From NCBI RefSeq assembly GCF_030295915.1, contig NZ_AP027361.1:2294001-2358000 (forward strand): a stretch of DNA of 64,000 nt, given 5' to 3'. Each line of letters opens with the position of its first letter. Position 1 is the first letter of the stretch. The notes beneath the pieces were generated by a model. That model worked only from the letters and a program-made list of their open reading frames with translations, made no database searches and was not told the origin of the DNA. Made by a program: the position numbers and the translations under genes. Positions 18,248 through 28,306 of this stretch are shown here, piece by piece. Origin of the DNA: Thalassotalea sediminis (lineage in GTDB: Bacteria; Pseudomonadota; Gammaproteobacteria; Enterobacterales; Alteromonadaceae).

Positions 18248-19609
18248 TTACGGTAATGCGTTTAAGTCAATTTTTGGCGCAGACGTAGCAGTGCGAGTAA
18301 GCTGCGTATTATACTTTGTATTATCTGAGAAAAAGCCGGTATTTTTTAAATAAAACCCCGTTTGATTTATGCCACCTTGAAAATCAACACGTGCTTCTTT
18401 ACGCGCCGTGGCATCATACGTAAACTTCGCCTCTAGCATGGGTTCCCAATCTTTATTCGATTGCTTAACCCATTGGTTACTATAGTTTGCCATACGCTCA
18501 AATTGCCCTGCACCTGGAATAAAGTTTTCTAAAAATGAATAAGGCGATTGTAAATATGTTGTCGTATGCGGCCTTCTAAAACTAGCAATAAGCTGCCATT
18601 GATTAACTACTGGATCAAAAAAGTAGGCGGTGAAATCTGTTTTATTTTCGTCAACTCTTGGTTGATAACGCGTTAAAAAACGATATGTTACACCCGTTTG
18701 CCAGTTATATTTTACATAGCTTTGGCCGCCAGAGCCTTCATTACCAAACTTACCCGTATAAACATCTTTTCCTTTTTTAAGTAACGTAGTTTTGTACTCG
18801 TCAGGAATGCTGCTCGGATCATCTGTTTTATAGGGACTCCAAATTGAAAAAAGTACTCTTCGCTCAGTTTCAGAGTTCACTTGAATACCAAAGTAGCCAC
18901 CGTTGAAACCATTTGCCATATAATATGAACCTAAAGAGTCTTGTCCCTCTGGTACCGTTATTTCACTATAAAACCACTCATAGTTACCTTTTTCCTGCGG
19001 TAATTGATATTGCAAATGAACAGAGGGCCCTCTTCTTCCCCAGTAAAAGTCATCTTTCACATAGTAATTTTTCCCCGTCGTTGCTTCACCACCGATAACA
19101 AGCGCGCTGATATCAGGAAAGTACTGCCCTTGTTTGTCAACGCCAGAAATAGTCACCTTTTGATAACCTTTTTCTGTCACGCTAAATGTGCCTATCGGCA
19201 CAATACGACTCTCTGTATTATCTAGCGTAATTTGCTGTTGCTGCTCGTTAATGCTTACGTTAATTGTAGCGATGTCGTTAACGATGTTTCCCTTAATTCC
19301 AAGGTTGAGCTCACCCGTTGCACCAAGATAAAAATAAGTTACAAGTTGTTGGCTACTCTCTTGCCATTGAGAAAGCCCCGTAGATGAAATTAATGTATCA
19401 GACGCTTCAATATCATCCGCAATCCAACTATTACCACCAACAGCTACTTCAATAGGCATATCTGCAGCCGTTAATGCACTTTTATATGTTGTTGTCGCTT
19501 GCATTTTTTTTGGTGACTTTGTTCCCTCACCACACCCTACAACACATATCGCCAACAAAAGTGCAGATATTATCGCAACCGAGTGTGAATGCTTTGCTTT
19601 ATTTTTCAT
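18248..19609 (-). CDS. DUF5077/DUF3472 lipoprotein
   Basis: 453 residues. The lipobox LLAICVVGC places the lipid-modified cysteine near residue 26. Residues about 50-175 look like DUF5077 (VAVGGNSWIADDIEASDTLISS and a beta-rich region). Residues about 180-440 look like DUF3472 (SVHLQYQLPQEKGNYEWFYS, GYFGIQVNSETERRVLFSIWSP). These domains are common in marine polysaccharide-use loci and have no settled activity. It may be a glycan-binding or glycan-modifying surface protein. It follows a larger DUF3472 protein and precedes the EEP gene on the same strand. Confidence 0.8.
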   Translation of the reverse strand: MKNKAKHSHSVAIISALLLAICVVGCGEGTKSPKKMQATTTYKSALTAADMPIEVAVGGNSWIADDIEASDTLISSTGLSQWQESSQQLVTYFYLGATGELNLGIKGNIVNDIATINVSINEQQQQITLDNTESRIVPIGTFSVTEKGYQKVTISGVDKQGQYFPDISALVIGGEATTGKNYYVKDDFYWGRRGPSVHLQYQLPQEKGNYEWFYSEITVPEGQDSLGSYYMANGFNGGYFGIQVNSETERRVLFSIWSPYKTDDPSSIPDEYKTTLLKKGKDVYTGKFGNEGSGGQSYVKYNWQTGVTYRFLTRYQPRVDENKTDFTAYFFDPVVNQWQLIASFRRPHTTTYLQSPYSFLENFIPGAGQFERMANYSNQWVKQSNKDWEPMLEAKFTYDATARKEARVDFQGGINQTGFYLKNTGFFSDNTKYNTQLTRTATSAPKIDLNALP

Positions 19610-19681
19610 AATTTACCTTTTTAAACTAACGATACAAATTGCGAATAAAGCGCCTTGTATTGTCAGATAAAACCTCAAAAA

Positions 19682-19711
19682 AAAGGAAGAAGCCACTACA
19701 CTTCTTCCTTT
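19682..19711 (-). terminator. Terminator after the discoidin/DUF3472 gene
   Basis: Stem AAAGGAAGAAG (19682-19692) with CTTCTTCCTTT (19701-19711). On the minus strand it is followed by eight T. It would partly separate the large lipoprotein gene from the downstream DUF5077 gene. Confidence 0.8.
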
Positions 19712-19733
19712 AAACCATGTTACATACATAACC

Positions 19734-22664
19734 TTAAGGGTTAGTACGGATACCAAACTCTACTGCTGCAGCAAAGTTATTGTCATTCTTCTCTCGAAGC
19801 GCAACAAACTTGACATAACGACCATTAGTTGCATCAAATGCTGCGATTTCCTTAGCACCAGAGCCTTTCCAAGTACCTGTAGCAACGGCGGCTCCCCAAC
19901 TACTATCTGAGTCACTTACGTATACTTCATACTCAACAATTGTACCGTTACCACCACCTGCACGAGGCGTGTACTCAAATTGAACAACATCCATTGCTTC
20001 CCCTAAATCGATAATGACTTCATGCGGGAATCCAGGAATACCATTCCACGGTGTATGCCAATGATTAGCATCAAACTTACCATCAAAAGCGTGAGCTAGC
20101 TCATTGCCAGGTTGCGCACCAGAGCTTGTTGAATAGCTTAGTGTTGTATTATCAACTTTCGTTGTCATATTAACACCAACGTTAAACTCAGAGGCTGCAG
20201 CCCATGCACCATCACCACGCTCAGCTAAGGCAACAAACTTAACAAAGCGACCTGGTTTATCAGTAAAGGTAACCGTTTTCACGTCGCCACTGTCTTCCCA
20301 AGTACCTACAGCTACGGCTTCACCTAAACTTTCAGCGCTTTCACCTACGTAGATTTCGTACTCAACAATCGTACCGTTTCCACCACCAGTACGCGGTGTG
20401 TAATCAAAACGATTAACGTCGTACATTTCACCTAAGTCGATTAATACTTCGTGTGGGTACGATGGAACACCACTCCAAGGCGTATGCCAGTGACCTGCAT
20501 CACCAGTTATACCATCAAAGGCAAAAGATAGTTCATGACCTTCCTGAGCACCCGACGAGCTAGAAGCGCTCAAACCAGCATTATCAAGTAAAGTTGAATT
20601 AACCGGAATATTAACGTGGTTACCATCGCCATTATCACCGCCAGCAGAACATGCGCCGCCTGCATCAGTATCGGTTTCTGTATCTTCGTCACCGCCTTCA
20701 GCAAGGGGGTCTGAGCCGTCATCAAAGCCAAATTTAATTTCAGCCGCAGAAGCCCACTCGTTTCCGCCACGCTCTTCTGTTGCAACAAATTTAACAAAAC
20801 GCCCTGTAACCGCTTCAGTAAACCATTCTACTTTTTCATCGGTACTATCTTCCCACGTACCAACTATTTGAGGTTCTGCTGGATAGGTGTCTGGATCATC
20901 AGAAATATAAAGTTCATATCCGACAATCGTTCCATTCACACCACCATCTTGGCGTGGAAGATAACGAATTCGATTAACGTCATAGGTATCACCTAAATCA
21001 ATAGTTATCGTGTGCGGGTAAGTTGGCGCACCATCGCCCCAGTTTGTATGCCAAATAGTCGCTTCGTTACCGTCAAATGCATTACCAAGACCATTACCTG
21101 ATCCCGTAGCAGATTCAGAGCTTACAATATAGTTAGAACCACTGATCCAACCAGGTTCACCATCTTGTGTTGTTGATAAGGCTAAACATGAAACGTCGGT
21201 TCTAGCCGTTACGAGTACATAGTAAGGTGTTTCCTCTCTTACATTTACTGGTAAACGACATGACTCAATACTACTACCCGAGAAGCCAACACAATCATAG
21301 TCAGTTGTAGTTGGCATGCTACCTTCCATCACGTAAATGTCAGCATCGCCTTCATCACCAGCTAGTTTTACCGTCATCGATTTAGACGCATCTAAGCCCA
21401 TAACTTGATATAACTTTGACTCACCCGCTGCGATAGCTTCAATCACTGTTGCTTCATTTCGCTCAAGTAAATGTGCTTCTGTATCAACAACAATTGTATT
21501 GTCTACTTCAATTTGTCCTTGACTTGCAGTGGCTTTAAACGTACTTGTTTTGCCGAAGATATTTTCAATTTCAAGCGTAATTTCATCATCAACATCAATA
21601 ACATCAAACATCGCACTTCTTGCTTGTGGATCTGTACCTTCTGCTACGATTTTATCATTAACCCATACACGATAAGATAATTGTGGTACTTCTGTCGTAG
21701 CGAGTTGCCAGTCAATCCCCGTCGTTGAAACAGTTGATAGCGTCACATTAGTCGGCGCGTCACTTGGCGCAGCTAATAAATAAGGTCTTGCTAATTCACC
21801 TTCTGGCTCAAATGCTTCTTCGCCTTCTTCTGCTCCAGCAGTACCCCCCGTCGTCATACGATAGTAATCAGCGTTTGATGCAATATCGAAGTTATCGTTA
21901 TAAGCTGCAGTTGCTTCTTCTTGAACGACATTATAATCAGCATTAGTGAAGGCCTTCCAGCCACCATCCATGCCACGCTTACGTCCATTATTAAACAATG
22001 CAGTACGTGTGTTATTACCCGTACCTAACCAATCTTCAACAAATGAACCCGTTTCCGTACTAAAAACAATCCAAGGCATTGGAAAATCCATGGTGACTAA
22101 GTGTGTCCATATGCCTGTTTCTTTATCTTGCGACCAAAAAGCAAAATGCGTATGACCGTCATCTCGTGTATGCCACACTTTAGTCGCTAAGGTATACCAT
22201 CTGTCTGGCTCCCAACCTAATTGGAAGTTCCAAGATTTAAGGCCCGTACCCTCACCACCAAATAATTCAACTTGCGTACCTTCACCTTGGTATTCAGCCG
22301 TGATCGGCTCGCCGTTTGAAGGATCCCAAATTGAAAAGATAAAATTTCTGCCATCAGGATGATCTTGAATACCCGCATAGCCACCACCATCAAGGCCTGC
22401 ATTCCAATTTAATACTGAATAATAAGTATAAGGTGTTAAGCCATTTGTTGGAATATACACATCTTGCATGATGGTATCGCCATTGAAATCATCACCAAAG
22501 CGCAACCACGTTGAAGGCGCTCGGTCTGTTTCACCGGGAGGTATAACTACTGGTTTTTCAACAACATTATTTGTAACTTTTTCGTCATCTGACGAACCAC
22601 AACCCGCAGTAGTAGCGAGTATGATCGCCGTTGATAATATGGATAACTTGTTTTTTAAATTCAT
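19734..22664 (-). CDS. Large DUF3472 lipoprotein with PPC and three discoidin (F5/8 type C, CBM32-like) domains
   Basis: About 976 residues from the ATG at 22664 ([13 protein letters not shown]). The lipobox ATTAGC gives a lipid anchor. Order: DUF3472-like domain (about 45-270, with [23 protein letters not shown]), an Fn3/Ig-like segment (about 300-390), a PPC domain (about 395-500, [18 protein letters not shown]), and discoidin domains at about 506-650, 690-830 and 832-976. Discoidins 2 and 3 are close to each other (both WHTPW..P..PHEV.IDLGE and [13 protein letters not shown]), suggesting recent duplication. The protein probably sits on the outer membrane and binds a galactose-type glycan. 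Enzymatic activity is unknown. Confidence 0.82.
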   Translation of the reverse strand: MNLKNKLSILSTAIILATTAGCGSSDDEKVTNNVVEKPVVIPPGETDRAPSTWLRFGDDFNGDTIMQDVYIPTNGLTPYTYYSVLNWNAGLDGGGYAGIQDHPDGRNFIFSIWDPSNGEPITAEYQGEGTQVELFGGEGTGLKSWNFQLGWEPDRWYTLATKVWHTRDDGHTHFAFWSQDKETGIWTHLVTMDFPMPWIVFSTETGSFVEDWLGTGNNTRTALFNNGRKRGMDGGWKAFTNADYNVVQEEATAAYNDNFDIASNADYYRMTTGGTAGAEEGEEAFEPEGELARPYLLAAPSDAPTNVTLSTVSTTGIDWQLATTEVPQLSYRVWVNDKIVAEGTDPQARSAMFDVIDVDDEITLEIENIFGKTSTFKATASQGQIEVDNTIVVDTEAHLLERNEATVIEAIAAGESKLYQVMGLDASKSMTVKLAGDEGDADIYVMEGSMPTTTDYDCVGFSGSSIESCRLPVNVREETPYYVLVTARTDVSCLALSTTQDGEPGWISGSNYIVSSESATGSGNGLGNAFDGNEATIWHTNWGDGAPTYPHTITIDLGDTYDVNRIRYLPRQDGGVNGTIVGYELYISDDPDTYPAEPQIVGTWEDSTDEKVEWFTEAVTGRFVKFVATEERGGNEWASAAEIKFGFDDGSDPLAEGGDEDTETDTDAGGACSAGGDNGDGNHVNIPVNSTLLDNAGLSASSSSGAQEGHELSFAFDGITGDAGHWHTPWSGVPSYPHEVLIDLGEMYDVNRFDYTPRTGGGNGTIVEYEIYVGESAESLGEAVAVGTWEDSGDVKTVTFTDKPGRFVKFVALAERGDGAWAAASEFNVGVNMTTKVDNTTLSYSTSSGAQPGNELAHAFDGKFDANHWHTPWNGIPGFPHEVIIDLGEAMDVVQFEYTPRAGGGNGTIVEYEVYVSDSDSSWGAAVATGTWKGSGAKEIAAFDATNGRYVKFVALREKNDNNFAAAVEFGIRTNP

Positions 22665-22693
22665 CACTTTTTCCACGCTATTTTTATAATTAC

Positions 22694-22730
22694 AGCAAGT
22701 AATTGTTATGAAGATGAACGCATACTTGCT
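22694..22730. promoter_or_regulatory. Inverted repeat between the TonB receptor and lipoprotein genes
   Basis: AGCAAGTA (22694-22701) and TACTTGCT (22723-22730) are perfect arms around 21 bases. It lies in the 92-base gap upstream of the discoidin lipoprotein. It could be an attenuating hairpin or an operator, and it has no T-run. Confidence 0.3.
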
Positions 22731-22756
22731 GGCGTTTTTGTCTCATTTATTGGAAA

Positions 22757-25624
22757 TTAGAAACGATAATTAACACCTAAATTAAACAGGCGACCTGAAC
22801 GATATAGGTAAGCTAGTTGCTCCTCATTCTCGATATAGGCATAACCGCGTTCATTGGTTAGGTTATTCGCTGAAACATTGATATTTAGCTGCTCAGTTAG
22901 ATCGTAACTTGCACTAAAATCTAACTGCCCGTAATCGGCTTGCCATCTAACACCGCCCCAGTCTTCTTCATTTGTTAAATATTTATCGCGCCAGTTATAG
23001 GCAAAACGTGCTTGAATTTTGTCTTTCTCATAGTAGATAACTGCGTTATAAGAATGCTTAGACATGCCTCTGAATGGCAAGTCACGTTCACGAAAATCGA
23101 ACTCTTCATGATCTTCATCAACTTGGTCATAACCAGAGTCAACAACGGTATAGTTTAATTGAATACCTAAGCCATCAAATGGCGCCGGTAAAATATCGGT
23201 AAATGATTGCTGATAGGCAATTTCAATACCCTTAATCTTACCACCTGCATCACTGTTAATATGTGATTCTACAGTGAATTCTTCACCATCAATATCGATA
23301 GTACCGTTTCTACCATACGTAGAAAAAGTTTCGATATCTTTAACATAAAATGCGGTCGTTAATGCACCGTACTCAGAAAAGTACCACTCTAAAGCAAGGT
23401 CACCTTGTGTTGCGCGCAAAGGCTCTAAGCCAGGATTAGATGCGTGATATTCACGATCATTAATGTTAACGTAACTCCACGCTTTTAAATTGCCAATGCT
23501 AGGACGCGTAATTACTTTTGACGCAGCTGCACGGAAAACCAGCTCATCGGTTAGGTTTAACTTAAAGTTAAAACTTGGTAATACATCTTGATAAGAATCT
23601 TCAAACTCAACAACTTCTTGATAATTTTCAACATCTTTCAAAAATTTTATAATTTCGGGGTTATCATTATCTGCTGCCACAAAGTTAACTAATGCAGGGT
23701 TTAAAGAGAAACCGCTACTCGTTACTTTCGTTTCAATTGCACGTACACCCAAATTTAATACGTATGGATAATCATATATTTCATCTTCAATGTTTATCGC
23801 AAGATAAAGCGCACTAGTTTGCTCAGATACATCGTATGAATCGTTTGGACGAGGTGTTGCTTTAATTAACTGGTTTGCAGCTTCAGGGCTAATACTTTCA
23901 TAAAAAGAGAAGAGTTTATCGTAATCAAACATTGGCCAAGGTGTTGGGTGTTTACCTGGCTCGCCACTCATAAAGTTGTCAAAGTTTCCTGCAATAACCG
24001 CATCACTTGGCAGTCTAAACAAGTCAAAACCATTGATTTCTTCCGCTGCAGAAAAATCAATATCCCACTCATCATACTCTGTTGAATCTAAGATAGTACC
24101 GGCATTTGAAAAAGCACTCGCATTTTTAGAAGCATTAACAGCAGTCGTTTTTGTTTGCTTACCAATGTTAATACCAAAATCAACAGACGCTATCCAATGA
24201 ATATTCGGGATCCATTTACCGTCAATACGAAATTCACTTACTCTATCTTTAACACCAGTACCACTGTTGTAACTATAGTGAGCACCGAAAGGCGAACTTG
24301 AATCTAAATTTGGAGAAACTGTCACGTCAGGTAACAAGTTATTTGTTGATGCGTCAATTGAAACTTCTTCAACAAATCCACGTGCTACAATGTATCGATT
24401 GTGGCCATTATTTTCATTTTCAGATTGAGAATGAGATAAATCGAAATTCAAAGACAATGCATCAGTAATATTCCACTTACTGTTAACACCAACTTGAAAC
24501 GTTTCTGTAATTCTTGGGCGTGATACATTTAACAGCTCGGCCATTGCGCCACTGTTAAACATGGTCATTTTATTCACTAAACCATTATCAGCGAAACCTA
24601 CATCTTTAACACCTGGAATGCCTGGCGTCCAACTTTCATCATAGGTTACAAAAGAAATTTGTGACTCTGTACCATTGGTTTCATATGAAGAATAAATACT
24701 ATCAAAGTTAACTTCCACATCATCATTTGGTAACCATTGCAGTGCTAAACTTCCGCCAATACGTTCACGTGTATCTTGTTTGTTACCGTAACGAACATAA
24801 CCTGGAATAATTGAACCCCATTCATTATCGACATATTGATCAAATTCACCGTTACCATCAACATCTTGACGTATGGTAAGATCAGGATCTGTTACTGAGT
24901 TATAAAAACCTTGCCCTTCGTAGCTATCAATACGCAAGGTTCTTTCAGAATATACTGCGGTAAATAAGGCACCAAACTTTCCGTCATCAAAGGTATTACT
25001 AACTAAAAATGAGGCTTGAGGAGTCGTATCTTTTGTTCTGTCTTCATAAATACCTTTTGCAGAGGCTGACAGCGTAAAGCCGTCAAAGTCAAGCGGTCGA
25101 CGGGTTTTAATATTAATAACAGAACCAATACCACCTTCTTGCGTTTGCGCTACCGAAGATTTGTAAACTTCAACACCACCGAGTAATTCAGCGGCAATGA
25201 GATCATAGTTAAAGTCTCGGCTACTATGCTCTGATGCCATACGACGGCCATTAATTGTTGTAACGTTGTAGTCACCACCTAGGCCGCGAACAGTAACGTT
25301 CTGGCCTTCACCCGCATTACGTGTAATGGTGATACCGGTAATACGTTGCAAAGCCTCCGCGACATTTTGATCTGGAAATTTGCCAATATCTTCAGCAACA
25401 ATTGCATCAACAACTTGAATTGAGTTTTGTTTGATGAAAAGCGACTCTTTAATACTGCTTCTCATACCGCGAACTTCAATAACCTCAGTTTCGCTTTCTT
25501 GCTCTGTTGCCTCTTTCTTTGTTGCTGTCGTTTGCTCTGTTTCCTGTGCTACCGCACACGCACTACTGACTCCAAGAATGGAACCAATAAGTAGGCTCAG
25601 GTATTTTTTCTGGTGATTTACCAT
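22757..25624 (-). CDS. TonB-dependent outer membrane receptor (carbohydrate-type)
   Basis: About 956 residues from the ATG at 25624 (MVNHQKKYLSLLIGSILG), which is preceded by GAGAGGG. Signal peptide, then a plug domain (IVAEDIGKFPDQNVAEALQRITGI, NVTVRGLGGDYNVTTINGRRM), then a 22-strand-type barrel ending in GRLFNLGVNYRF. The FPDQNVAEALQRITGI plug is typical of large sugar-type TonB receptors in marine gammaproteobacteria. It probably imports an oligosaccharide. First gene of the operon with two DUF3472 lipoproteins and the EEP hydrolase, and divergent from a DeoR regulator. Confidence 0.93.
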   Translation of the reverse strand: MVNHQKKYLSLLIGSILGVSSACAVAQETEQTTATKKEATEQESETEVIEVRGMRSSIKESLFIKQNSIQVVDAIVAEDIGKFPDQNVAEALQRITGITITRNAGEGQNVTVRGLGGDYNVTTINGRRMASEHSSRDFNYDLIAAELLGGVEVYKSSVAQTQEGGIGSVINIKTRRPLDFDGFTLSASAKGIYEDRTKDTTPQASFLVSNTFDDGKFGALFTAVYSERTLRIDSYEGQGFYNSVTDPDLTIRQDVDGNGEFDQYVDNEWGSIIPGYVRYGNKQDTRERIGGSLALQWLPNDDVEVNFDSIYSSYETNGTESQISFVTYDESWTPGIPGVKDVGFADNGLVNKMTMFNSGAMAELLNVSRPRITETFQVGVNSKWNITDALSLNFDLSHSQSENENNGHNRYIVARGFVEEVSIDASTNNLLPDVTVSPNLDSSSPFGAHYSYNSGTGVKDRVSEFRIDGKWIPNIHWIASVDFGINIGKQTKTTAVNASKNASAFSNAGTILDSTEYDEWDIDFSAAEEINGFDLFRLPSDAVIAGNFDNFMSGEPGKHPTPWPMFDYDKLFSFYESISPEAANQLIKATPRPNDSYDVSEQTSALYLAINIEDEIYDYPYVLNLGVRAIETKVTSSGFSLNPALVNFVAADNDNPEIIKFLKDVENYQEVVEFEDSYQDVLPSFNFKLNLTDELVFRAAASKVITRPSIGNLKAWSYVNINDREYHASNPGLEPLRATQGDLALEWYFSEYGALTTAFYVKDIETFSTYGRNGTIDIDGEEFTVESHINSDAGGKIKGIEIAYQQSFTDILPAPFDGLGIQLNYTVVDSGYDQVDEDHEEFDFRERDLPFRGMSKHSYNAVIYYEKDKIQARFAYNWRDKYLTNEEDWGGVRWQADYGQLDFSASYDLTEQLNINVSANNLTNERGYAYIENEEQLAYLYRSGRLFNLGVNYRF

Positions 25625-25739
25625 GCTGTACCCTCTCTTATCTCTCATGTTTAGTTTTAGTTATTATTTGTTTTAATTTCACTCGCACTATATTTATACC
25701 CAATGAAACTAACAAATCAACATTTAAAAGCAATAAAAA

Positions 25740-25756
25740 CTTTCGATAAGACTTTC
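25740..25756. promoter_or_regulatory. CTTTC direct repeat (DeoR/AgaR-type half sites) upstream of the TonB receptor
   Basis: CTTTCG at 25740-25745 and CTTTC at 25752-25756 repeat with a 12-base period, both inside ACTTTC. A TTTCGAAA palindrome at 25817-25824 lies nearby. DeoR-family regulators such as AgaR and GlpR commonly bind repeated TTTCG elements. The same element recurs near the aga genes in this window. Confidence 0.45.
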
Positions 25757-25848
25757 AAAAAAGACAAAGACAACAGAAAAATACTAATATAACCAAATCA
25801 AAACAAAAACTTACAGTTTCGAAAGTGCTTTTGGTATTATTCACACTT

Positions 25849-25863
25849 GAAAGCTTGCGAAAG
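25849..25863. promoter_or_regulatory. GAAAG direct repeat upstream of the DeoR gene
   Basis: GAAAGCTTGCGAAAG has two GAAAG half sites with a 10-base period, one helical turn, 43 bases upstream of the regulator start. It is probably an autoregulatory operator. It closely resembles the pair at 34917-34932 upstream of agaZ. Confidence 0.5.
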
Positions 25864-25905
25864 AAGGATAAGATATATACATAACGAAATAAGATAAAAT
25901 TCATT

Positions 25906-26670
25906 ATGAACACCATTGAAAGACGACACGATATCGTGCAACAAACCCTTAAGTTAGGCAAAGTACATGTAAGTGCTTTAGCGAAAAGCTATCAGGTTTC
26001 AGAAGTTACAATACGCGGTGACTTGAATTATCTCGATATGAAAAACTTAGTACGGCGTACGCGAGGTGGCGCAATGGCAAGCAGTACCGTGCCGAAAGAA
26101 TTATCGATAAATGAAAAGCATTGTGCGCAAATTGATATTAAACGAAAGCTCGCCATATTAGCCCATAAACAAGTCCAAGAAGGCGATGCTATCATTCTAG
26201 ATTCAGGTTCTACTATTGCTGAATTAGCAAACTGTTTACACGATTTTGAGCGCCTCGTCGTCATGACCAACGGCTTAAATGTCGCACAAAACCTCATTGA
26301 TGCACCCGGTGTTGAAGTGTTAATGACTGGCGGTGTGTTAAGAAAAACATCGTTGTCTTTTTATGGTCGACAAGCAGAAGACAGTTTAGAAAGGTATCAT
26401 TTTGACAAAGCCTTCATGGGGGTTGACGGCATTGATTTTAATTCTGGTATTACAACCCATTTTGAATACGAAGCCATGATGAACCGTTTAATGCGTAGAG
26501 TCGCTAAAGAAGTTATTACCGTTGCCGATTCTTCTAAGTTTAACCGCTCAGGTGTTCATAAAATATGCGGTCTAGCAGAAATAGACGTGTTAATAACTGA
26601 TGCTGGCATTCCAGACGCCTTTGCCCAAGCATTAGAGCGCAATGGTGTGAATTTAATTATTCAAACCTAA
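25906..26670 (+). CDS. DeoR-family (AgaR-like) repressor
   Basis: 254 residues. The N-terminal winged helix (IERRHDIVQQTLKLGKVHVSALAKSYQVSEVTIRGDLNYLD) is followed by the DeoR sugar-phosphate sensor domain (IILDSGSTIAELANCL, VMTNGLNVAQNLI, FMGVDGID, VADSSKF). It is paralogous to the regulator at 43451-44221 in the aga cluster. Divergent from the TonB receptor operon, it probably represses that operon and itself in response to a phosphorylated amino sugar. Confidence 0.88.
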   Translation: MNTIERRHDIVQQTLKLGKVHVSALAKSYQVSEVTIRGDLNYLDMKNLVRRTRGGAMASSTVPKELSINEKHCAQIDIKRKLAILAHKQVQEGDAIILDSGSTIAELANCLHDFERLVVMTNGLNVAQNLIDAPGVEVLMTGGVLRKTSLSFYGRQAEDSLERYHFDKAFMGVDGIDFNSGITTHFEYEAMMNRLMRRVAKEVITVADSSKFNRSGVHKICGLAEIDVLITDAGIPDAFAQALERNGVNLIIQT

Positions 26671-26682
26671 CCTTTACCTGTT

Positions 26683-26730
26683 GCCGGTAATAGCTTTCAT
26701 TGGTTGATGTTGGCTGATACCGGCTTTTTT
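26683..26730 (+). terminator. Probable terminator after the DeoR gene
   Basis: GCCGGTA (26683-26689) pairs with TACCGGC (26718-26724), followed by six T. The 28-base loop is long, which lowers confidence. Confidence 0.45.
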
Positions 26731-26755
26731 CGAAGCGAGTTATATTTATTAATGC

Positions 26756-27271
26756 CTACTGTGTAAACGCTTGTTCATCGTTAACCTGACAGGCATTCAC
26801 AGGTTGAGGTTGATTGTTTCTATCAACAAGCCAACACTCGTCGTAAATAGAACAATAACAAAGCTCAATATTAATCAACTTATCTGCCTTGACCAACGCG
26901 TGCGCATTATCACCATTATAAGACACAGGCGTAATACTCTTCGTTGGCGATAAAGTACGATTACTTATGTGAGATTGTCTAATATTATTGAAAGGCTCAA
27001 TATCTTTCCATTTTTTAACATATGTTGTGCCATGTTGAACCTTTGCATACTTTATAAGTGCTGGACCCGTACCATTATTGGTAACGCCATAACTAAAAGA
27101 ATCACCGTTAAAGCTTCTAAATATTTCTAGCCTGGGCCAAACCGATGCCCGTGCATATTCTCGATCAACATATGCCGAATAAATTGACGTAAACGCCGTA
27201 ACCAGACCAATTAATAACGCAGAAAGCGCGACTATCATTTCAGGGTTTTTATACCACTTTTCACTATCCAT
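26756..27271 (-). CDS. Hypothetical single-pass membrane protein
   Basis: 171 residues. One N-terminal membrane helix (about 13-33, IVALSALLIGLVTAFTSIYSA) precedes a soluble beta-rich region. GVTNNGTGPALIKYA resembles motifs in small membrane proteins of unknown function whose extracytoplasmic domain has an immunoglobulin-like fold. I recognise no named family. First gene of a loosely packed accessory stretch. Confidence 0.65.
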   Translation of the reverse strand: MDSEKWYKNPEMIVALSALLIGLVTAFTSIYSAYVDREYARASVWPRLEIFRSFNGDSFSYGVTNNGTGPALIKYAKVQHGTTYVKKWKDIEPFNNIRQSHISNRTLSPTKSITPVSYNGDNAHALVKADKLINIELCYCSIYDECWLVDRNNQPQPVNACQVNDEQAFTQ

Positions 27272-27404
27272 TAAATACGGTTCCTTGACTGGTAGTAAAG
27301 CTTAAAAAAAACAAGTAATTAGCATTATTAAATAACTTTATCTTTTTGCAGCCCTACTTTCAAATGCGTTGTTAGCACTGCTTAGCCACATGCTAAATGC
27401 ATTT

Positions 27405-28229
27405 TTAAAAGTGTGCCACTACACTGATAAAGCCCCCTTTAATGCTAGCATCACTCGTTAAATTTTCATCGTTGTTAAACGCCATTTTCACCGCGCGATA
27501 GCCAATAGCGACGTTAAAATCCACCACTTGGCTATTAATTAAGTTATACATAATACCAACGTTATAGTCAGAAATTGTATGGTGACTTTTCAGTAAAAAG
27601 TCACCTTGGGCGAATAAACTTACTCCCGTTACTGGTAATCCTACATTAGTAGCAATGTATAGCATTGGCTCAATGTCGTTGGTGTTTATTCTATGATTAA
27701 CATTATCGTAATAGGTAAAGGTATAAGGAGTGCCAAATATATCATGCCAATTATCCACTCTCGTTGAGTTTTCAGTAATAGCAATAGCTCCGCCAAAATC
27801 CCGAGCCGTAACGCCTAAATCTAATGAAAAGGCTCGATTGTCGAATAATTCATAATAGAAAGTGTAATCAACGTATCTGACATTAAAACGGGTATCAATG
27901 TCAGTATCTACGATGGATTCATGAACAATACCAGACGCTTCATCTGTGTAACTGGACGCTTGTGTTACGTTGAGTTTACTGCTGGTATCATATGTGGTGT
28001 GAGAAACTCGAAAATTAGGTAACATAGGAAAAGGATGCTCAATAGCAACAAAAAAACTACGTTGTTCTTCTTTTTTCAAATCAAAGTCAGTCGTTGTAGT
28101 TTCATTGCCAAACTCACCGTTGACCTTTCCTTGCCAAATTTGGCCACCTACATATAAGCCAACAGAGTCTGCTTGTACGTGACTCACTAATATTAATAAA
28201 AAAACTGCTACTAACGCTTTTTTAATCAT
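27405..28229 (-). CDS. Outer membrane beta-barrel protein (TIGR04219-like)
   Basis: 274 residues. Signal peptide about 1-20 (VFLLILVSHVQA), then alternating beta-strand pattern throughout, ending in the aromatic-terminated strand GGFISVVAHF, typical of outer membrane barrels. GLYVGGQIWQGKVNGEFG at the mature N-terminus resembles the TIGR04219 family. Function unknown. It is separated from both neighbours by gaps of at least 77 bases. Confidence 0.7.
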   Translation of the reverse strand: MIKKALVAVFLLILVSHVQADSVGLYVGGQIWQGKVNGEFGNETTTTDFDLKKEEQRSFFVAIEHPFPMLPNFRVSHTTYDTSSKLNVTQASSYTDEASGIVHESIVDTDIDTRFNVRYVDYTFYYELFDNRAFSLDLGVTARDFGGAIAITENSTRVDNWHDIFGTPYTFTYYDNVNHRINTNDIEPMLYIATNVGLPVTGVSLFAQGDFLLKSHHTISDYNVGIMYNLINSQVVDFNVAIGYRAVKMAFNNDENLTSDASIKGGFISVVAHF

Positions 28230-28306
28230 CTTATTACAATCCTTGTATAGGTAAATAACCTAGTAAATGAGTGCATGTACTGCGAAAGCATGTTTTTCTC
28301 GTTTCT

